A DNA stretch of 40,875 nt from Spirogloea muscicola (GCA_009602725.1 WELB01000203.1:215408-256282); one strand, 5' to 3'. Shown: positions 22,048-34,160, counted from the stretch's first letter. Translations and numbers: made by a program. The notes: generated from the sequence alone by a model not told the origin.

Positions 22048-23965
22048 CTAGTCAAACAGACTGAAGCCCATGTCATCATCCGACTCCTCCTTATCCTCCT
22101 CCTTCTCCTCCACCTTTGCCTCCTCTGCTGCCGCTGGCGCAGCCTCAGTGGTGGCCTCCGGCGCCGCTGCAACCATGAACTTTGAAGGATCCTGCACACG
22201 TGAACGGCCTAACTTCAGAAAGTGGCTCACTGACAACCTCCAGACGAGGGAGCCTAGCAGCCTGCCAATCTTGCACCTGGTGCCTTTAATATATGGACTG
22301 CCAGGTTGCATGTCCAAATCAGTCAGAGGTCAAAAGTTAGATGGTCATAATCCAATGTTTACTGTAGAGCTACCTCTAGTAAGAGCTACAGGATAATAAG
22401 CAGGAAGGAAGCCTGGAAGGCTCGGCCAGAAATGCCCGGCCAGGACATCTCACCGCGAGGATCTCCTTGACCTTGTCTGCAGCGGGGAAGGAGTAGTTCT
22501 CCACGCCCAACGCAACAGCAATGACGTTCTTGTAGCAGTTGACGAACGTGTGGGGCAGGGAGGCGAGTGTCGGGTAGTTGGCGCCTAACGAGAGTGCGGC
22601 GATGTTGCCCACGCCGGCGGCGAAGGCGGAGATGAGGACATCATCTGTCATGTCCAGCACGCTGGGCTGGAATACCGACCCATCGTCATAGACCTGGCAC
22701 CGTCGTGGACAAGCGCGTTAGTCAAGATGACCACAGCCAGCCTGCTGAGCACCCCTCCTAACACCGCATCCTTTATGAGCTGAGGATGTGCTCTGGCACA
22801 ATTGCACACTCACCTTTTGGATGATGAGGCCGTAGGAGAAGGGCCGGATGTTGAGCTTGGCGAGTAGCGCGGCCTCGGAGCTTCCGACCTTGTCGCCGGC
22901 CTTGACGAGCTCCACGGGCGCGACAATCTCCACCGTGCCCTTGTTGATCTTGGTCGGGATGTTGAGCACCTGGAAGAATGACGTCTGGGAGGGGTCCAGG
23001 CCCGTGTTGCCGGGGGGCACGACGACGTCCACGGGCGCGACGAGGCCCACGCGCGCTGGCGCGCCCACCTTGTACTTCTCCACCTCCTCGCTCACCTCCT
23101 TCAGGTCGCCCTTGGTGAAGATGAGCCCGACGTTACCCTGCGAGGCCACCCATAGAGAAGGAAGGAGAACATGGGTCATGTACTTAAATACTTGCTTGGT
23201 TGAGGCGATGGAAGCCATCAGTATGTACTTCTCTTCTAACAAGGCAATACAAGGCTCTGGAAGCTGGAAGGGCTGCCGTCAGCTGGGCCTTCGGGCTGCG
23301 GCTCAAGGGCCCCGCAGCGGCGTGCCGCTTAGGCAAAGCGAGAGGCACGCCGTGCACAGCTAGTGGCAACCAGCCCGAGTTTTGGGGTTTAAGGTGTGAA
23401 CAGAGTTCGGCAAGATGTTGCACGATACGACGAGCCGCAGCGGGACTGCCACCACAAGAGAACCGCACCCGTGCCACCAGTGGTGGCGGAGGCTGACGGT
23501 GGCCGCTGCCGCGGAGAGGGCAGCGGCAGGGCTCTCGGCCAGTGCCGCCGCGGCTCCTCCCAGCACAGGGGACGCAGCATTTGGTGGTCTGACTCAGTGA
23601 GCAGATAGCGGCGGGCCAGATCCACCAACGTCGTCTCAAGGCCCTAACAACGTCGTCTCGAGGACCCAACAGCGTCGTCTCAGGCCCCGGGAAGAGAGGG
23701 GGCTTACGACGAGGAGCGGGAAGAGGGCGAGGAAGGCGTCGTTGCCGGTGCGGTCGGCGTAGGCGCGGATGCAGCGCTTGATGAGCGTGTTCTTGCCCAT
23801 GAGCACGGTGGAGTCGGGGCGCAGGCCCCGCCGGATGGCCTGGAACTGCGTGCTGCCCACGTTGTCGGCCGTGCAGGTGAGCACGCGCGTGTGCCCGTCC
23901 AGCAGCGCGCACACCTTGCGGTCGTACGCCTGCTTCTTCTCCGCCTTGGTCCCCTTGAAACCCAT
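22048..23965 (-). CDS. RPP0: 60S acidic ribosomal protein P0
   Basis: P0 anchors the P1/P2 stalk to the large ribosomal subunit, where it helps recruit translation GTPases. Exons on the minus strand: 23965-23708, 23137-22814, 22693-22454, 22191-22048. All are in phase 0 and give 321 aa, the usual length. Exon 1 holds the uL10 rRNA-binding region (MGKNTLIKR). Exon 2 has the insert with [17 protein letters not shown] and GTVEIV. Exon 3 is [22 protein letters not shown]. Exon 4 is an alanine/glutamate-rich hinge ending in the conserved stalk tail [13 protein letters not shown], which binds elongation factors and is shared with P1/P2. Intron 1 (570 nt) contains three imperfect copies of a 20-22 nt unit (CAACGTCGTCTC, 23624-23690). 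It is head to head with LTV1. Confidence 0.98.
23624..23690. repeat. Three-copy 20-22 nt tandem repeat in RPP0 intron 1
   Basis: Three imperfect copies of CAACGTCGTCTCnAGGnCC lie just beyond the exon 1 donor of RPP0. The unit resembles nothing else in the window. Confidence 0.6.
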
Positions 23966-24445
23966 GACGGCGGCGGCGGCGGCGGCGGCGGCGGGGACCA
24001 AGCGGCCTCGCGCGCGGCGGCGCGGAGGGCGCAAGGCGGGCGGCGGCGCCGGCTGCGCCGCTGCCGCTTTAACCCCCGGGGGGTTTAAGGACTGGTCCCG
24101 GGAAGGGGAGGTCTTCTTAAACCCCGCCCGGCCACCCGGCTGACCCACCGTAGCCGTCTGATACGAAAGGCTCCATCTCAGCCGTCCGAGGCACCCCGAG
24201 CCCCCCGCCGTGGCCTGCGCCGGGCCTCGCGCCGCGTCTCCCGGAGCGCCGCGGCGAAGGCGGCGGCGGCAGCGGCGGCNNNNNNNNNNNNNNNNNNNNN
24301 NNNNNNNNNNNNNNNNNNNNNNNNNNNNNNNNNNNNNNNNNNNNNNNNNNNNNNNNNNNNNNNNNNNNNNNNNNNNNNNNNNNNNNNNNNNNNNNNNNNN
24401 NNNNNNNNNNNNNNNNNNNNNNNNNNNNNNNNNNNNNNNNNNNNN
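23966..24445. promoter_or_regulatory. Putative bidirectional promoter of RPP0 and LTV1, with assembly gap
   Basis: This very GC-rich stretch separates the divergent RPP0 start (23965) from the first readable LTV1 exon. It includes a (GGC)n run next to RPP0 (23969-23998), a palindromic AACCCCCGGGGGGTT (24070-24084) and a run of 166 N (24280-24445) flanked by GGC triplets. Either gene's 5' UTR, and the missing LTV1 N-terminus, may lie in it. A shared promoter is inferred from orientation only. Confidence 0.5.
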
Positions 24446-24479
<34 letters not shown>

Positions 24480-24621
24480 CGAGTCGTTCCGCCGCCGCCG
24501 CTATGGTGGCAAGCCCCCGCGCCGGCAAGGCTGCCGACGAGCCGCCGCCGTGAGCTCCTGGACATGGGCTTCCCCGACGACGGGTACGACTACACGCGGC
24601 ACCTGCGCGACCTTCGCGGCA

Positions 24622-24654
<33 letters not shown>

Positions 24655-26747
24655 TCGCGCCTGCCGAGCCGCTGTTGCAGGCCCTTCGCCCCGACGTCAA
24701 GGTGAGCGCATAGCCAGAGGAACGGTCAAGGCGCCGGGCTGTCAATTCGGAGGTCGCGAATTCAAACCCCAGTGCACTCATTGCTCAGAGTAGCTGCAGC
24801 CATGGCATGTGGCAATTGAGCACCCACGACGGCTTGCGGTGCTGCTCTCGGTGCAGGCCTACGACGCCTCCAGGGCCCGGCCGGCGGTGGCCGCCGCGGA
24901 GGAGGCCGACGTGGCCGTCCTGGAGGCCGCCGCGGGCGCGGCGAGAGTGGACGCCCTCTGCGTCGTGGACCCCGACGTCGCTGCGGCGCTGGAGCGCGGC
25001 GACGAGGGTTGTGGCCGCTCGGACGGCGGGCCTGAGGACGAGCTTGAGGACGACTTTGTCCTCTTTGCCAACGCCGGCGGCGGCGACAGCGACGACGACG
25101 ACGACGGGGAAGATGCTGACTCTTCTGACCCGCTTGGTGACGACTTTGACCACAGCCAGGTATCGGCGTCTTGCCGCGTCCGCCATGCCTTTGCCAGCAG
25201 CAGAGCCGGGACGCCGGGCGGCTCTGGCAGCAACTTGGACGGGAACGGGCAGACAGAGGAAGCAGGCAATGGCAACGTGGCTGGTAGCGGCAACATTGGC
25301 ACTGGACCGTCTCCATGTGGCCAAGCGGAAAGGCCAGAGCGGACTCGCCGCCTGCTGGATGAGCGTTTTGAGCAGGTATTGCCTGCAGCAAAGGCTTCAG
25401 AAAGCTCTTGGCAGACAGTGCCGAGTTTTCGTTGGTCAAGTGCGTAAGCTCTTTGTTCCTCAACCGACGAGTCTAGCAATTGTTGCTTCACAAGTGGTGG
25501 CGGCATTGGCCACGAGGCCCGAGAGGGCCCTGTCAAGCGCAAGACAGTATCAACCAAGCTTTAGTTCGAAACCATGCATCTCAAGCCAACTCCTCGATGC
25601 TGGCGGCTTGCAGCTTGCACTGAGGGAGTACGATAGCGACAGCAGCTACAGCAGCGACTTCGCGGAGTTTAACAACGACAGCAAGGAAGAGCGCAGCATT
25701 AGACCAACGAGTGCAGACGCTGGCTCCACCAGGCCCCCAGCCCAGCTTGGCGCTGTGCTCGACAAGTTCTTGGAGACGCAGTCTGGCCAGTACCAGACGC
25801 CGGCGGACCTTGCACGTGCCAGTGGGCAGGGCAGCAGCCGGCCGCCCACCTGGCACGACAGGCGTGGTGGCGTAGAGGACACAGCACATGAGAAGGAGGG
25901 AGGGGAGGAGGGGAGGACAGAGGAGGAGGAGGAGGAGGAGGAGGAGGAGGAGGAGGAGGGGGAGGGGGAGGAGGAGGAGGAGGAGGTGGTCTGGGAGGAG
26001 GGCGGCAGCAAGCGGGAGCAGTGGGACTGCGAGACGGCGCCGTCGACGGTGAGCAACCTCGACAACCACCCGGGACGCATCCCTGGCCCGAGCGCGCCAC
26101 CGAGGCCCCGGCATGGCGCTCCGACCGCAGATGGCCAGCCAACGGTGCCGTGCGCCATCCGGCTCGGCGGCAGACAGCAGCTGCCAGTGGACTTCCTACC
26201 TGGCCGTGGCGGGGCCCAGCGGCGGCCACTGGCGCCCCACCGACCTGGTGGGGACTGCGAGCCGGCCACGATGTCGGAGAAGCGGGCCACAGTCAAGGCG
26301 GCAGGACCGCGCGCAGGGGAGTCGCCTGAGGACCGGCGGCTCCGCAAGGTAAGAACCAGCTGCCCTCATGACCCCGCCTGGCATAGGTACATAGCAGCAA
26401 ATGAAATGGCGCTGCTCATTGGTAACGTTATATTTTGACACCTTCACAGCATTGAGAATAAAAGGAATATCATCTGTCCTTGACCCAAATGCAGACGCTT
26501 AAAGTTACTTCTGAATCTTACTGGTTTTCTGCCCTTCGGCTCGTTGGTGGCCCACGCCCGCCGTTCGCCAAATGTATCTGGTGTATTTATCCAATTTCCC
26601 CTTCGTCTGGGCCAGAATGCCGTCAAGGAGGAGCGGCGTCAGGCACGGCAGGCCAAGAAGTCTATGCGGATGCTGTATCGTGGAGAGAGCGTCAAGGCGC
26701 AGCTGGGCGCTGCGCTCGTGGCACCGCAGGGCATTAGCCTCGGCTGA
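24446..26747 (+). CDS. LTV1: LTV1-like 40S ribosome assembly factor, N-terminus missing
   Basis: LTV1 acts in late 40S subunit assembly and export (family knowledge). Visible exons: up to 24701, 24857-25375, 25614-26348, 26616-26747, all in phase. Conserved blocks are LLDMGFPDDGYDYTRHLRDL followed by a glycine run, then DVK-AYDAS, DPDVAAAL, acidic LEDDFVLFANAGGGDSDDDDDGED, RRLLDERFEQ, LREYDSDSS, YQTPADL, an uninterrupted poly-Glu tract (25921-25987), WDCETAPSTVSNLDNHPGRI, QQLPVDFLPGR, and the basic C-terminus KEERRQARQAKKSMRMLYRGE. The N-terminal LTV1 block is absent; sequence upstream falls in the N gap. Segment 25160-25308 could be a retained in-frame intron, since GTATCG follows Gln at 25159. 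Confidence 0.92.
24703..24780 (+). tRNA. tRNA-Asp(GUC)-like sequence in LTV1 intron (probable pseudogene)
   Basis: The 78 nt begin one base past the splice-donor G. They show a near-complete acceptor stem (TGAGCGC at 24703-24709 with GCACTCA at 24774-24780, one mismatch), an A-box-like TAGCCAGAGG (24711-24720), an anticodon arm CCGGG-CTGTCAA-TTCGG giving GTC (24741-24743), and a B-box-like GGTCGCGAATTCAAACCCC (24752-24770). The T stem does not pair well, so a decayed tRNA or a SINE head is more likely than a working tRNA. Confidence 0.4.
25920..25987 (+). repeat. (GAG)n coding microsatellite in LTV1
   Basis: A purine-only run encodes a nearly pure glutamate tract in LTV1 exon 3, with GGG interruptions giving glycine. 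Acidic tracts are usual in LTV1. The pure codon use suggests recent repeat expansion. Its other frames create false arginine-, proline- and leucine-rich ORFs. Confidence 0.85.
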
Positions 26748-27428
26748 GTTGACGTCGCAAGCAGTAGCTTGCTTGCATGCACTTGTGCTGGTAAAGTAAC
26801 AGCAAATGTAACAAGCCTTGAGAGTGGAGAAGACCGTGCTGAGTTCCTCCGACCTCTCCAGTGCGCCCCTTAGAGCAATTTTGGACACCGTTGACCTCCT
26901 AGGCGGCCAAAGCTCAATTGCAGTCCACTTCGGCGGATGACTCCTTCGACAGGTTTAGAGGAGGGGTTCAGATTTGCAGCTTGTCTGTGAAGCACTCCTC
27001 CGTCACCACATACCACAATTTAGGGCAAGCAGCCCGTCCTCCGTGCTGTGAGGAGGGTGTGTACAACGTCTTGGCAGAGGGCCACAAGGCATTGGAAGTT
27101 GGCCTGGCCCTCACTGGCTCGGCCGCCAAAAAGAATGCCTAATCCCCCAGCAAAGCGACTGGCGAAGGCCTGGATGACAGTGCTGTGCTTGGTGGAAGCG
27201 AGCTGGGGGGGGAGGATAGATGTGGTGGTGTGGCTGCGTATGGCATGGTGCTTCGTCTTGTATCTTCGTCCATAGCCTAAGTCGGGCCAACAGATTGCCA
27301 CCGCTTGGCGGAGCTCTGCAAGGCTCCTAGTGACGGTTGGCTTTACTAGTCCAGGTATTGTGGTGATCCTCATGCATGTCCTATATTGTACAAATAGTAC
27401 ACTGTCCTACCCTTAAGCCTGCTCGTCA
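26748..27428. other. Tail-to-tail spacer between LTV1 and SPIKE1
   Basis: Converging 3' ends; presumably the two 3' UTRs. Open frames of 75-117 codons on both strands have no recognisable motif and mirror each other. Nothing else is seen. Confidence 0.55.
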
Positions 27429-30400
27429 TTATGTCATGACCACGGACTCGGGGATGAAGTGCGAGATACGCTCGGTAAGGTCGACAAAGCCCAGCACAAG
27501 CTCGTTGTGGAATGCTTGGTCCTCCTTGTCGGGGCCCATCACACGTGCGTGCACCTGCGCAATGTGCCCCCCAGCATCGCTAATTGTAATCAGCGGCCAG
27601 CATGCCTGGGGTAATGCAATTTGCAACATGGACATTCTTCTGGCGCGTGGAGACTGAGTGGGTTTGGGATGCGGCAAGAGAGCGAGCGAGTACGCCTGCA
27701 GGCTCCCTTAACGTTTTGTAGGACTGTGAGTAGGACAACACGCTCTTGACTCGCAGTGGACTACTAATGTCATGAACGTGCAACCTGTCGCAGATGAAAT
27801 GAGTGTCATAGATTGGGCCAACAATGCTGAGGACTACCTGGATCGCCACCTCGCAGACCCTAACGAACTTCACAATTGCTGATGTGAGCATCTGTAGAAG
27901 AAATGGCAGGTGCCAATGCGGTAAGCATATTAGCAAGAGTGTCATTCAAGAGAGCGCATGGCTGGATGTACAAGTTTCAGGACATATATAATATGCACAA
28001 CTCTGACCCTGATGATGCGCGTGACAGTGAGGACATATAATATGTCAAGTCCAGGTTTTGATAATCAGTGCCAGATCTGATCAAGGAGCAGGGCGAGCAG
28101 GGATTCTTGGGCTCACAGTAATGTCGTCCATGGTTGCTTCCTGGGACTTTGCTCGGACCTTTCCGCCGGAAAGGGGCTGCCACATGATGCACAGGCAACT
28201 TATACATATTAGCACATCAACAGAGGTCGTGATTCCCAGATTTTGATACACTTTTTGTGCATCAATATCGTCCGGCGGCCTCTTTGCGTCAAGGTTGTGT
28301 GAACTAAGGTCAACACCGCACCTTCAGAAAGGCGACACAGACGCCGAGCATGCCACCATTCACCATGACTGCAACGCTCCCCTGCAGTATTCTCTGCAGC
28401 GCCTGCAGCCTGGGTGCATACTCCTGCCCAGCCGTCGCCTCCGCTTCCAGCTCCACCTGCACGGAGCGGGCCAGGGAAGTGGCCAGGTGAGCCTTCACGA
28501 CTTTCGATACTCAGGTTCTTGAGGTCCCAATCTCAGAGATGAGTTGGCAAGCTGAATTGCAGCTAGGATATTTGCACACTCGCATGCATGAGGGATTGCC
28601 TCTCTTGACTACGCAGCTTTGCAGCTCTCCTTCAGTGGGCTTGTCTACGCTTCCGGTCAAGGGCCAGCAAGAGCGAGGGCCATGCCTGCAGGGCGCGCGT
28701 GCGGCTGTCTACCATTGCCACCGCATTCTGTATGGGCGTGAACTCCTTGACCTGGTTGTGCACGGCGATTCGCATCAACTCTCAAGCCATTACAGGACAA
28801 TACAAGGCTGGAAATCACGGTATATAAGCCTTATGGGCTGAAGCAGGACCATTCATTGATAGGATGGCGGACTCTTACAGATGTCCACAATAGGCACTCA
28901 CTGAGGATTTCACAACAGGAAGGCGGTTGAACAGTGATGGGAAGGAGCCGTCCACCTCCAGGATCGTCCGACGCTTCCACTGGTCCTTGAGGCTGCCCTG
29001 CATCTGACGGTTTTGCTCACAATCAGACCCAATGGTAAAACCCCTGCTCTAATTTAGCAGCTCTCATAAGTATTAGCAGGTCAAATAGCACGATTTGAAC
29101 GATATACGGGATCTGAGTGTGGGATTGGAAGAAGCCCTGCTTCCCTTCACCTGGGACTTGCTGGACTTGGTGAAGGGCGTCTCGAAGCAAAACTGTGTGA
29201 GGCGCGGGATGCCCTTGGGGATCCCTTTGGACGTCGTGCGGTGCTGATCAGGCAGCGACTCCACGGAGGTGATCTGGAGGTAGAGCCGTCCCGATTTCAG
29301 CACCTTGGGGTCCACCTGGTTGGAGTCGGAGATGAAGTCCACAGCGTGATCCCCGCGCCGTGACTTGTGGTGCAGCTGCCAACCCCGATTGGATGAAAGT
29401 ATGGTCAGCAAGGCCAAGTCAAGCAACCGACTTGCGTCGTTCATGTGAGACCCATGTTGGGATCATGAATCTTAACAATTTGGACCCTATCTCATGAAGT
29501 GTTCTGGTGCTCCTACTCTTATGGCACCTCAATAGTCATCAAGAAGGAAGAAATGGGTGGCAAATGTTTACAAGTCACCTGCTTCCTTGCCTTTGCCGCA
29601 CATTGAGAGTCAAATTGACTCAATTGCTGCAGCTGTTGAATGCAGGTAGCTGCTTCTTAGCTCAGCAACACGGCTCACAGAGCAAGCTTGACTGAGAGCC
29701 ACTCACCTTCTCATACACTTTCTGAAACCGTTCTACAACATCGCCCAGCCTCGTCTCTCGTCTCTCCCTGTACACGTACTCCCTGCATGGGAAGATGCCA
29801 CAAGTTTAAGTGCAGCTGGTTCAATGAGCCAACGTGCATGCAAACCTTTAAGGCAAGATGTATGAAATACCACAACTTTCTATATACTCCAATTTTTGAG
29901 CCTCCTACAGACATACGGGAGCACCAAAGCTTGAAAGGAAGCAGAATCGCGACTTATCTGATGCTTACCTGCCATTAAGCTTGCCGAAGCTCTCACCATA
30001 GAACCCTACGCGGTAGTAGGATGCATCCTTGAAGAAGTGGGGTTCTGACTCCTGCAGAATCAGTGCGCCCTGATGGCAAGTAAGCAACCATGCAACTGAA
30101 GGTAAGGCCTGAGCACTGCTGCTCCAGATCATGTATCTATGTCTTGTATGTATTCAATCAAAGTCCAGAAGAGCCAGTTATGGTACACTTAGGTAAGAGG
30201 TAGTGTAGTAAGAGGGAATAGCCAGTACGAGATGTCGAACGGAGAGCTTTTAGCAACATGCAGAACATAAGAGTGATGTGATAGATCTAATTGAAGTCCC
30301 AAAGTAAGGACCACAATAGACCAAAATTAACAAGTTGAATTTGCGCCAAGCAGTGGACCAGACCTTCGCCTATTTGTTTGACACATTGTCACATTGTGAA

Positions 30401-33400
30401 AACTCAAGCAGGGGCTGCCACAATTCGCTGGTGACGGTTTTACCACTGGAGTGGCTAATCACACTGACAGTGTTCCATCTGCCAGCAAGGTATGCCAGCA
30501 TGCTTCACCTGCTCGGCGAGGTGTTTGTAGACGGCAGCCATGGAGCTGTAGCACTTGGACAGCTGTGGAGCAGCCAGATGAGTGTGTCGCTGTAAGACAG
30601 TGAAGGCAAGCAAGCAAGTGCTCTCCCATGTGCTGCCGTGGTAGAGCGGCTCGTTGGCCCCTAATAAGATAGCTGCATTCAGGACGAACTTGAAGATCTG
30701 AAGATCGTGACTAACAGACAGCGAGCCTGCCCACCTGCATATAATTCTCGCGAGACTGGTAGACGGCTATGAGGAGGTGAAGCAGATCAGGGCAGAAGGC
30801 ATACAGGCTTGCCTTGCTCAGAAACTGATGGGCCATCTGCAGCAACAAGGGTTTCAGGACGGTAATTAAGCGCGCATCACGCACATCGATTAATGCAAGA
30901 ATACATCAAAATGGGTTTGCAAGATCAGCTTTGCCAGAATTCTCATTCCTTTCCACGGCCTTGAGGCTACAACATGAAAGGCAAACCCTACTACAATTGA
31001 TGACATTGCAGGGTGATTGCATGCTAGCAGTGCTGTCTTCCTTTTGGCCAGATAGGGGTGCAGGCAAGGACCTGAATGTACTTCATTGCTGCATCTCCAG
31101 TGAGCTTGCTTGCACCATATTCACTCGCCGCTGCGCACGCCAGGTCCATAGCACGTCTCTCTTGTGATTAGTGGCGACAAGGACTGGACTACAGATGAGC
31201 AGTTCTCAAGGGTTTCCCTTTGTCGACTGGCTTTGTCTTTGAAATCACGTCTTAACATGGTCAACATGGTTACTATGGTTTACCCCTACTCTTTGAGCCA
31301 AGATGAGCTACTCTTCTGCAATGCATGGCCCGCATCAACTAACATAACAGGAAGCGGTTCAGGCCACTTACAGCCCATTGTGTAGTCCGGCTCTACGGCA
31401 GCCCTGTCGTGGAATGCGCGGAGGGGGTCGGCATGCCAGAGCCGTTCCAGTCGCCGGCGCTCCCACACCGTGTCCTTCCTGGACGCGAGCGCCTGTCGCG
31501 CGCAGAGCAACAGCCCGGCAAAGGCCTCGTGAGCAGTGGCTCGTCACCTGTCAAGCCCCACATGCCACGCGCTTGGAATGCTGGCGCTTGGCTGCGCATG
31601 CATCTCTTGGCTGGCAGCAGTTGTGGCGCACCCGCGAGATGACGGAGGCGACGGCGATGGAGCAGAGCGCGGCTTCAGCCCAGGACTGGCTCTCCTGATG
31701 CGCGGAGCAGAGGTGGAGGAGCCACATGATGTGGAGGTCGGGGACGTGTGCGTATGCGCGCGCCAAGGCCGCATAGCTCTCCACCAGCGCGTGCGGGTCG
31801 CGCTTCCCCAGCAGGCCCTGGCGAGACAGCGGGGCACAGAGCAGCAGTGCTGCTTCAGCAACGACTCAGAGCGTTTGCATGGGCTATGGCTCACATCGTT
31901 GGTGGTCGCTGCTTGCTAGCGAGTGGACCTTGGAGCAGAACCCGGGCTGCTGACCCATATATGGATATAGATATAATACGTATGACTTATGTAGTTATAT
32001 GCTTCGCGAAGGCAACGAGGGGCGGGTGTTGGTGGCCACACCTGCCGAGAGTGCTCGATGAACGCCCCCAGGACGTTCTGCAGTGACTCGCTGAGGTCCT
32101 CCACCTCTTGCCAGTCCCACCTGCTGCGCCCGCTGACGTCGAGCGCTTCGAGGCTGCCGTGGGCCAGGCTGCAGTCTCTCAGCAGCGCAGCGCTCGCCGA
32201 CTGCCGCCGACAGAGGGGGCAAGGCGAGCGAAGGTCAGCACGGCGTTGCAGTAAGCATGCGGTGTGTGGCTGCTTCTGGCCACCTCGGCGAAAAACTTCT
32301 CCTGGCTGCATCCGGGGTCTCCAGCTAGAGTTGGGCAAAGATGCCCCAGCTTCCTGTGTCACCGTGCAAGGAAGGAGCGGGGAGAGAAGGCGAGGGGCCA
32401 CCTTGGAGAAGAGCTGGTCGAGTAACATGCGGAGGCGCTCAACGTCGCCTGTTTCGACGACTCTGCCGGCGGAGGCGACGTCGAGGAGGCGCAAGTCGGA
32501 CATGAGCTCTGACAGCGTCATGGTGAGCAGCACCTTCATGTGCTGCAACCGGCCGAGGCACTGGAAAGTCGTCTGCGCCGCCGCAGGCAGTGGCAGGAGG
32601 GAGGAGAGGGGAGACTGTGAGAGCGAGAGGGGAGGGCACGGCTAGCTCACGGCCGGGATGCAACAGCCAGCAGGCGCAGCTCACTCGGCACATGAGGAGC
32701 AGTGCCACGACGCTGTGCTTGCGCAGGTCCTCGTTGGCCGAGATCATCATGCGCATCAGCTGCAGGACCCGTCACGCACACGTGTGCGGCTCGTCAAGCC
32801 GGCAGCTTTGAGAAGGAATAGAGCGAGGAGGAGGAGCCAAGCATGTAGGTCTGGTTTCTATTACCTTCATAAGCTAAAAATCTCGGCAGTTGCTGAAATA
32901 GTAATCAAGGACTGATTCGCAGACTGCGAACAGCATCGATCGACAAACAACGACACAAAATTGCTTACAGTAAATTGCACATTTTTGATGTGAAAGATTC
33001 TATGGAGACAGAATAGCAGACCTGAAACGCCATCTCCTTGAGCGGGCGTGCATTGCTGGAATGGAGTAGCAAGCTGCCGTGCTCCTCGAGCAGTGCCGCA
33101 AATGTGGGCATGAACTGGCGCCACTCGCAGGCAGACGCCGCAACCTGGCCGAGGAAGGACACGAGCAAGCCGGCGACGCCGCCGCTGTCGCCACTGTCGG
33201 CACGGCGGCGATGCGGCGGCGGGCTCCTGCCGCCGGGCCGCAGCGGCGAGGGCAGCGGGGAAGGTGCCGCGGAGGGGCGGCCGGAGCGTGCCGGAGACGA
33301 CGCAAGGCTGTCCAGGCGCTCGAACTCCTGGCTCAGGCCGCCGAGGCTGCTGCTAAAGCTCGACTGCCGCGACAGGCTCGTGCGCGGCCCCTGCGCCGCC

Positions 33401-34160
33401 ATTGCCGCCGCCGCTGCCGCCACCATCAGGAGGGAGGACAGCGACGCGGCTGCATCGGCAGGGCCTGCGCCCGCCTGGAGCACAACGCCGGGGCCAGCCT
33501 CGCCACCAAGTCGGCCACTTTCTGCTTCTCCCGATCGAACCCTCCAATGCGCGCCGAGGAGGCGGCGTCTTGCACCGAGGCCTTCGCATCCAGAACTATC
33601 GCTCGCCCAAGTACGCCTATACTCAAGCCAGCTCCAAGTCCTGGCCTGGGTCCTGGTGGGCCCGTCGCAGCGGCCTATGGGTGCCCACTAGCCATGCTCG
33701 CGCCAAACGCTGCAGGCTGCGCTGGCTCTGGAGCAGGGACCTGGATCGACCAGCCTGCAACGAGGAGGGAGGGAGGAGGGAGGGAGGAGGGAGGGAGGAG
33801 GGAGGGGGCCTGTACTCCATCCATGGCGGCGGTGTAGGCGGCGGCGTGGACGGGCGACCGGTTGGGGGAGCCGTGGAAGTAGCTCACGCCGCCGCCGCCG
33901 CCGCCGCCGCCGCTGTAGGACCGCCAGCGGTGGTGGTGGGCGTACAGCTCGTGCGAGGGCGAGGGCGAGCTGCCGCGGGAGCTGCCGCCACCGCCGCCGC
34001 CGCCGCCGCCGCTGGTGCCGCAGTCGTCGCCTTGGAAGGAGGCGGCGGACATGGAGCGCTGGAAGCTCGGCAGCGGCGGCGGCGGCTTCTTGCGCACGGC
34101 GGCGAACTCGGGTGTGTCCGGCCGGCGGTCCGGCGCTGGCGCAGCGCCGTCGCCGGCGTC
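27429..34160 (-). CDS. SPK1: SPIKE1-like DOCK family Rho/ROP exchange factor, C-terminal part
   Basis: DOCK proteins load Rho-type GTPases (ROPs in plants) with GTP through a DHR2 domain; plant SPIKE1 shapes cells via actin. Minus-strand exons: 34160-33816 (Ser/Gly/Pro-rich), uncertain pieces to about 33483, then to 33022, 32759-32685, 32572-32402, 32200-32042, 31817-31632, 31492-about 31380, 31158-31072, 30836-30735, 30562-30509, 30069-29969, 29782-29707, 29375-29151, 28997-28902, 28751-28686, 28456-28322, 27891-27838, 27554-27429. Diagnostic segments: KVLLTMTLSELMSDL, PDLHIMWLLHLCSAHQESQS, SEYGASKLTGDAAMKY, ASYYRVGFYGESFGKLNG, EYVYRERRETRLGD, LYLQITSVE, FETPFTKS, DQWKRRTILEVDGSFPSL, LQALQRILQGSVAVMVNGG. 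The 5' half, with the DHR1 region, is absent. Coding stops at a single N (34161), next to a putative LTR. The join after the 31492 exon is unresolved. Confidence 0.93.
28457..28685 (-). other. Probable GC-AG intron in SPIKE1
   Basis: Homology places the exon boundary after ...DSRTRALQ, where the minus strand reads CTGCAG|GCATGG and no GT is available. The acceptor GTGCAG lies at 28457-28462. With this GC donor the frame continues exactly as in plant SPIKE1 (RTRALQ then VELEAEA). Confidence 0.6.
33760..33808. repeat. GGGAGGAGGGA tandem repeat in SPIKE1 intron
   Basis: A purine-rich array of about four 11-12 bp units (GGGAGGAGGGAG). It lies just outside the GTACAG donor of the 34160-33816 exon and could form unusual structures. 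Confidence 0.8.

Noticed and set aside
25581-26347. Long minus-strand Ser-, Leu- and Pro-rich ORFs
   Set aside because: Antisense shadows of the LTV1 poly-glutamate repeat.
30634-30700. tRNA A-box-like GTGGTAGAGCGG
   Set aside because: No matching B box or anticodon arm nearby; it lies in a SPIKE1 intron.
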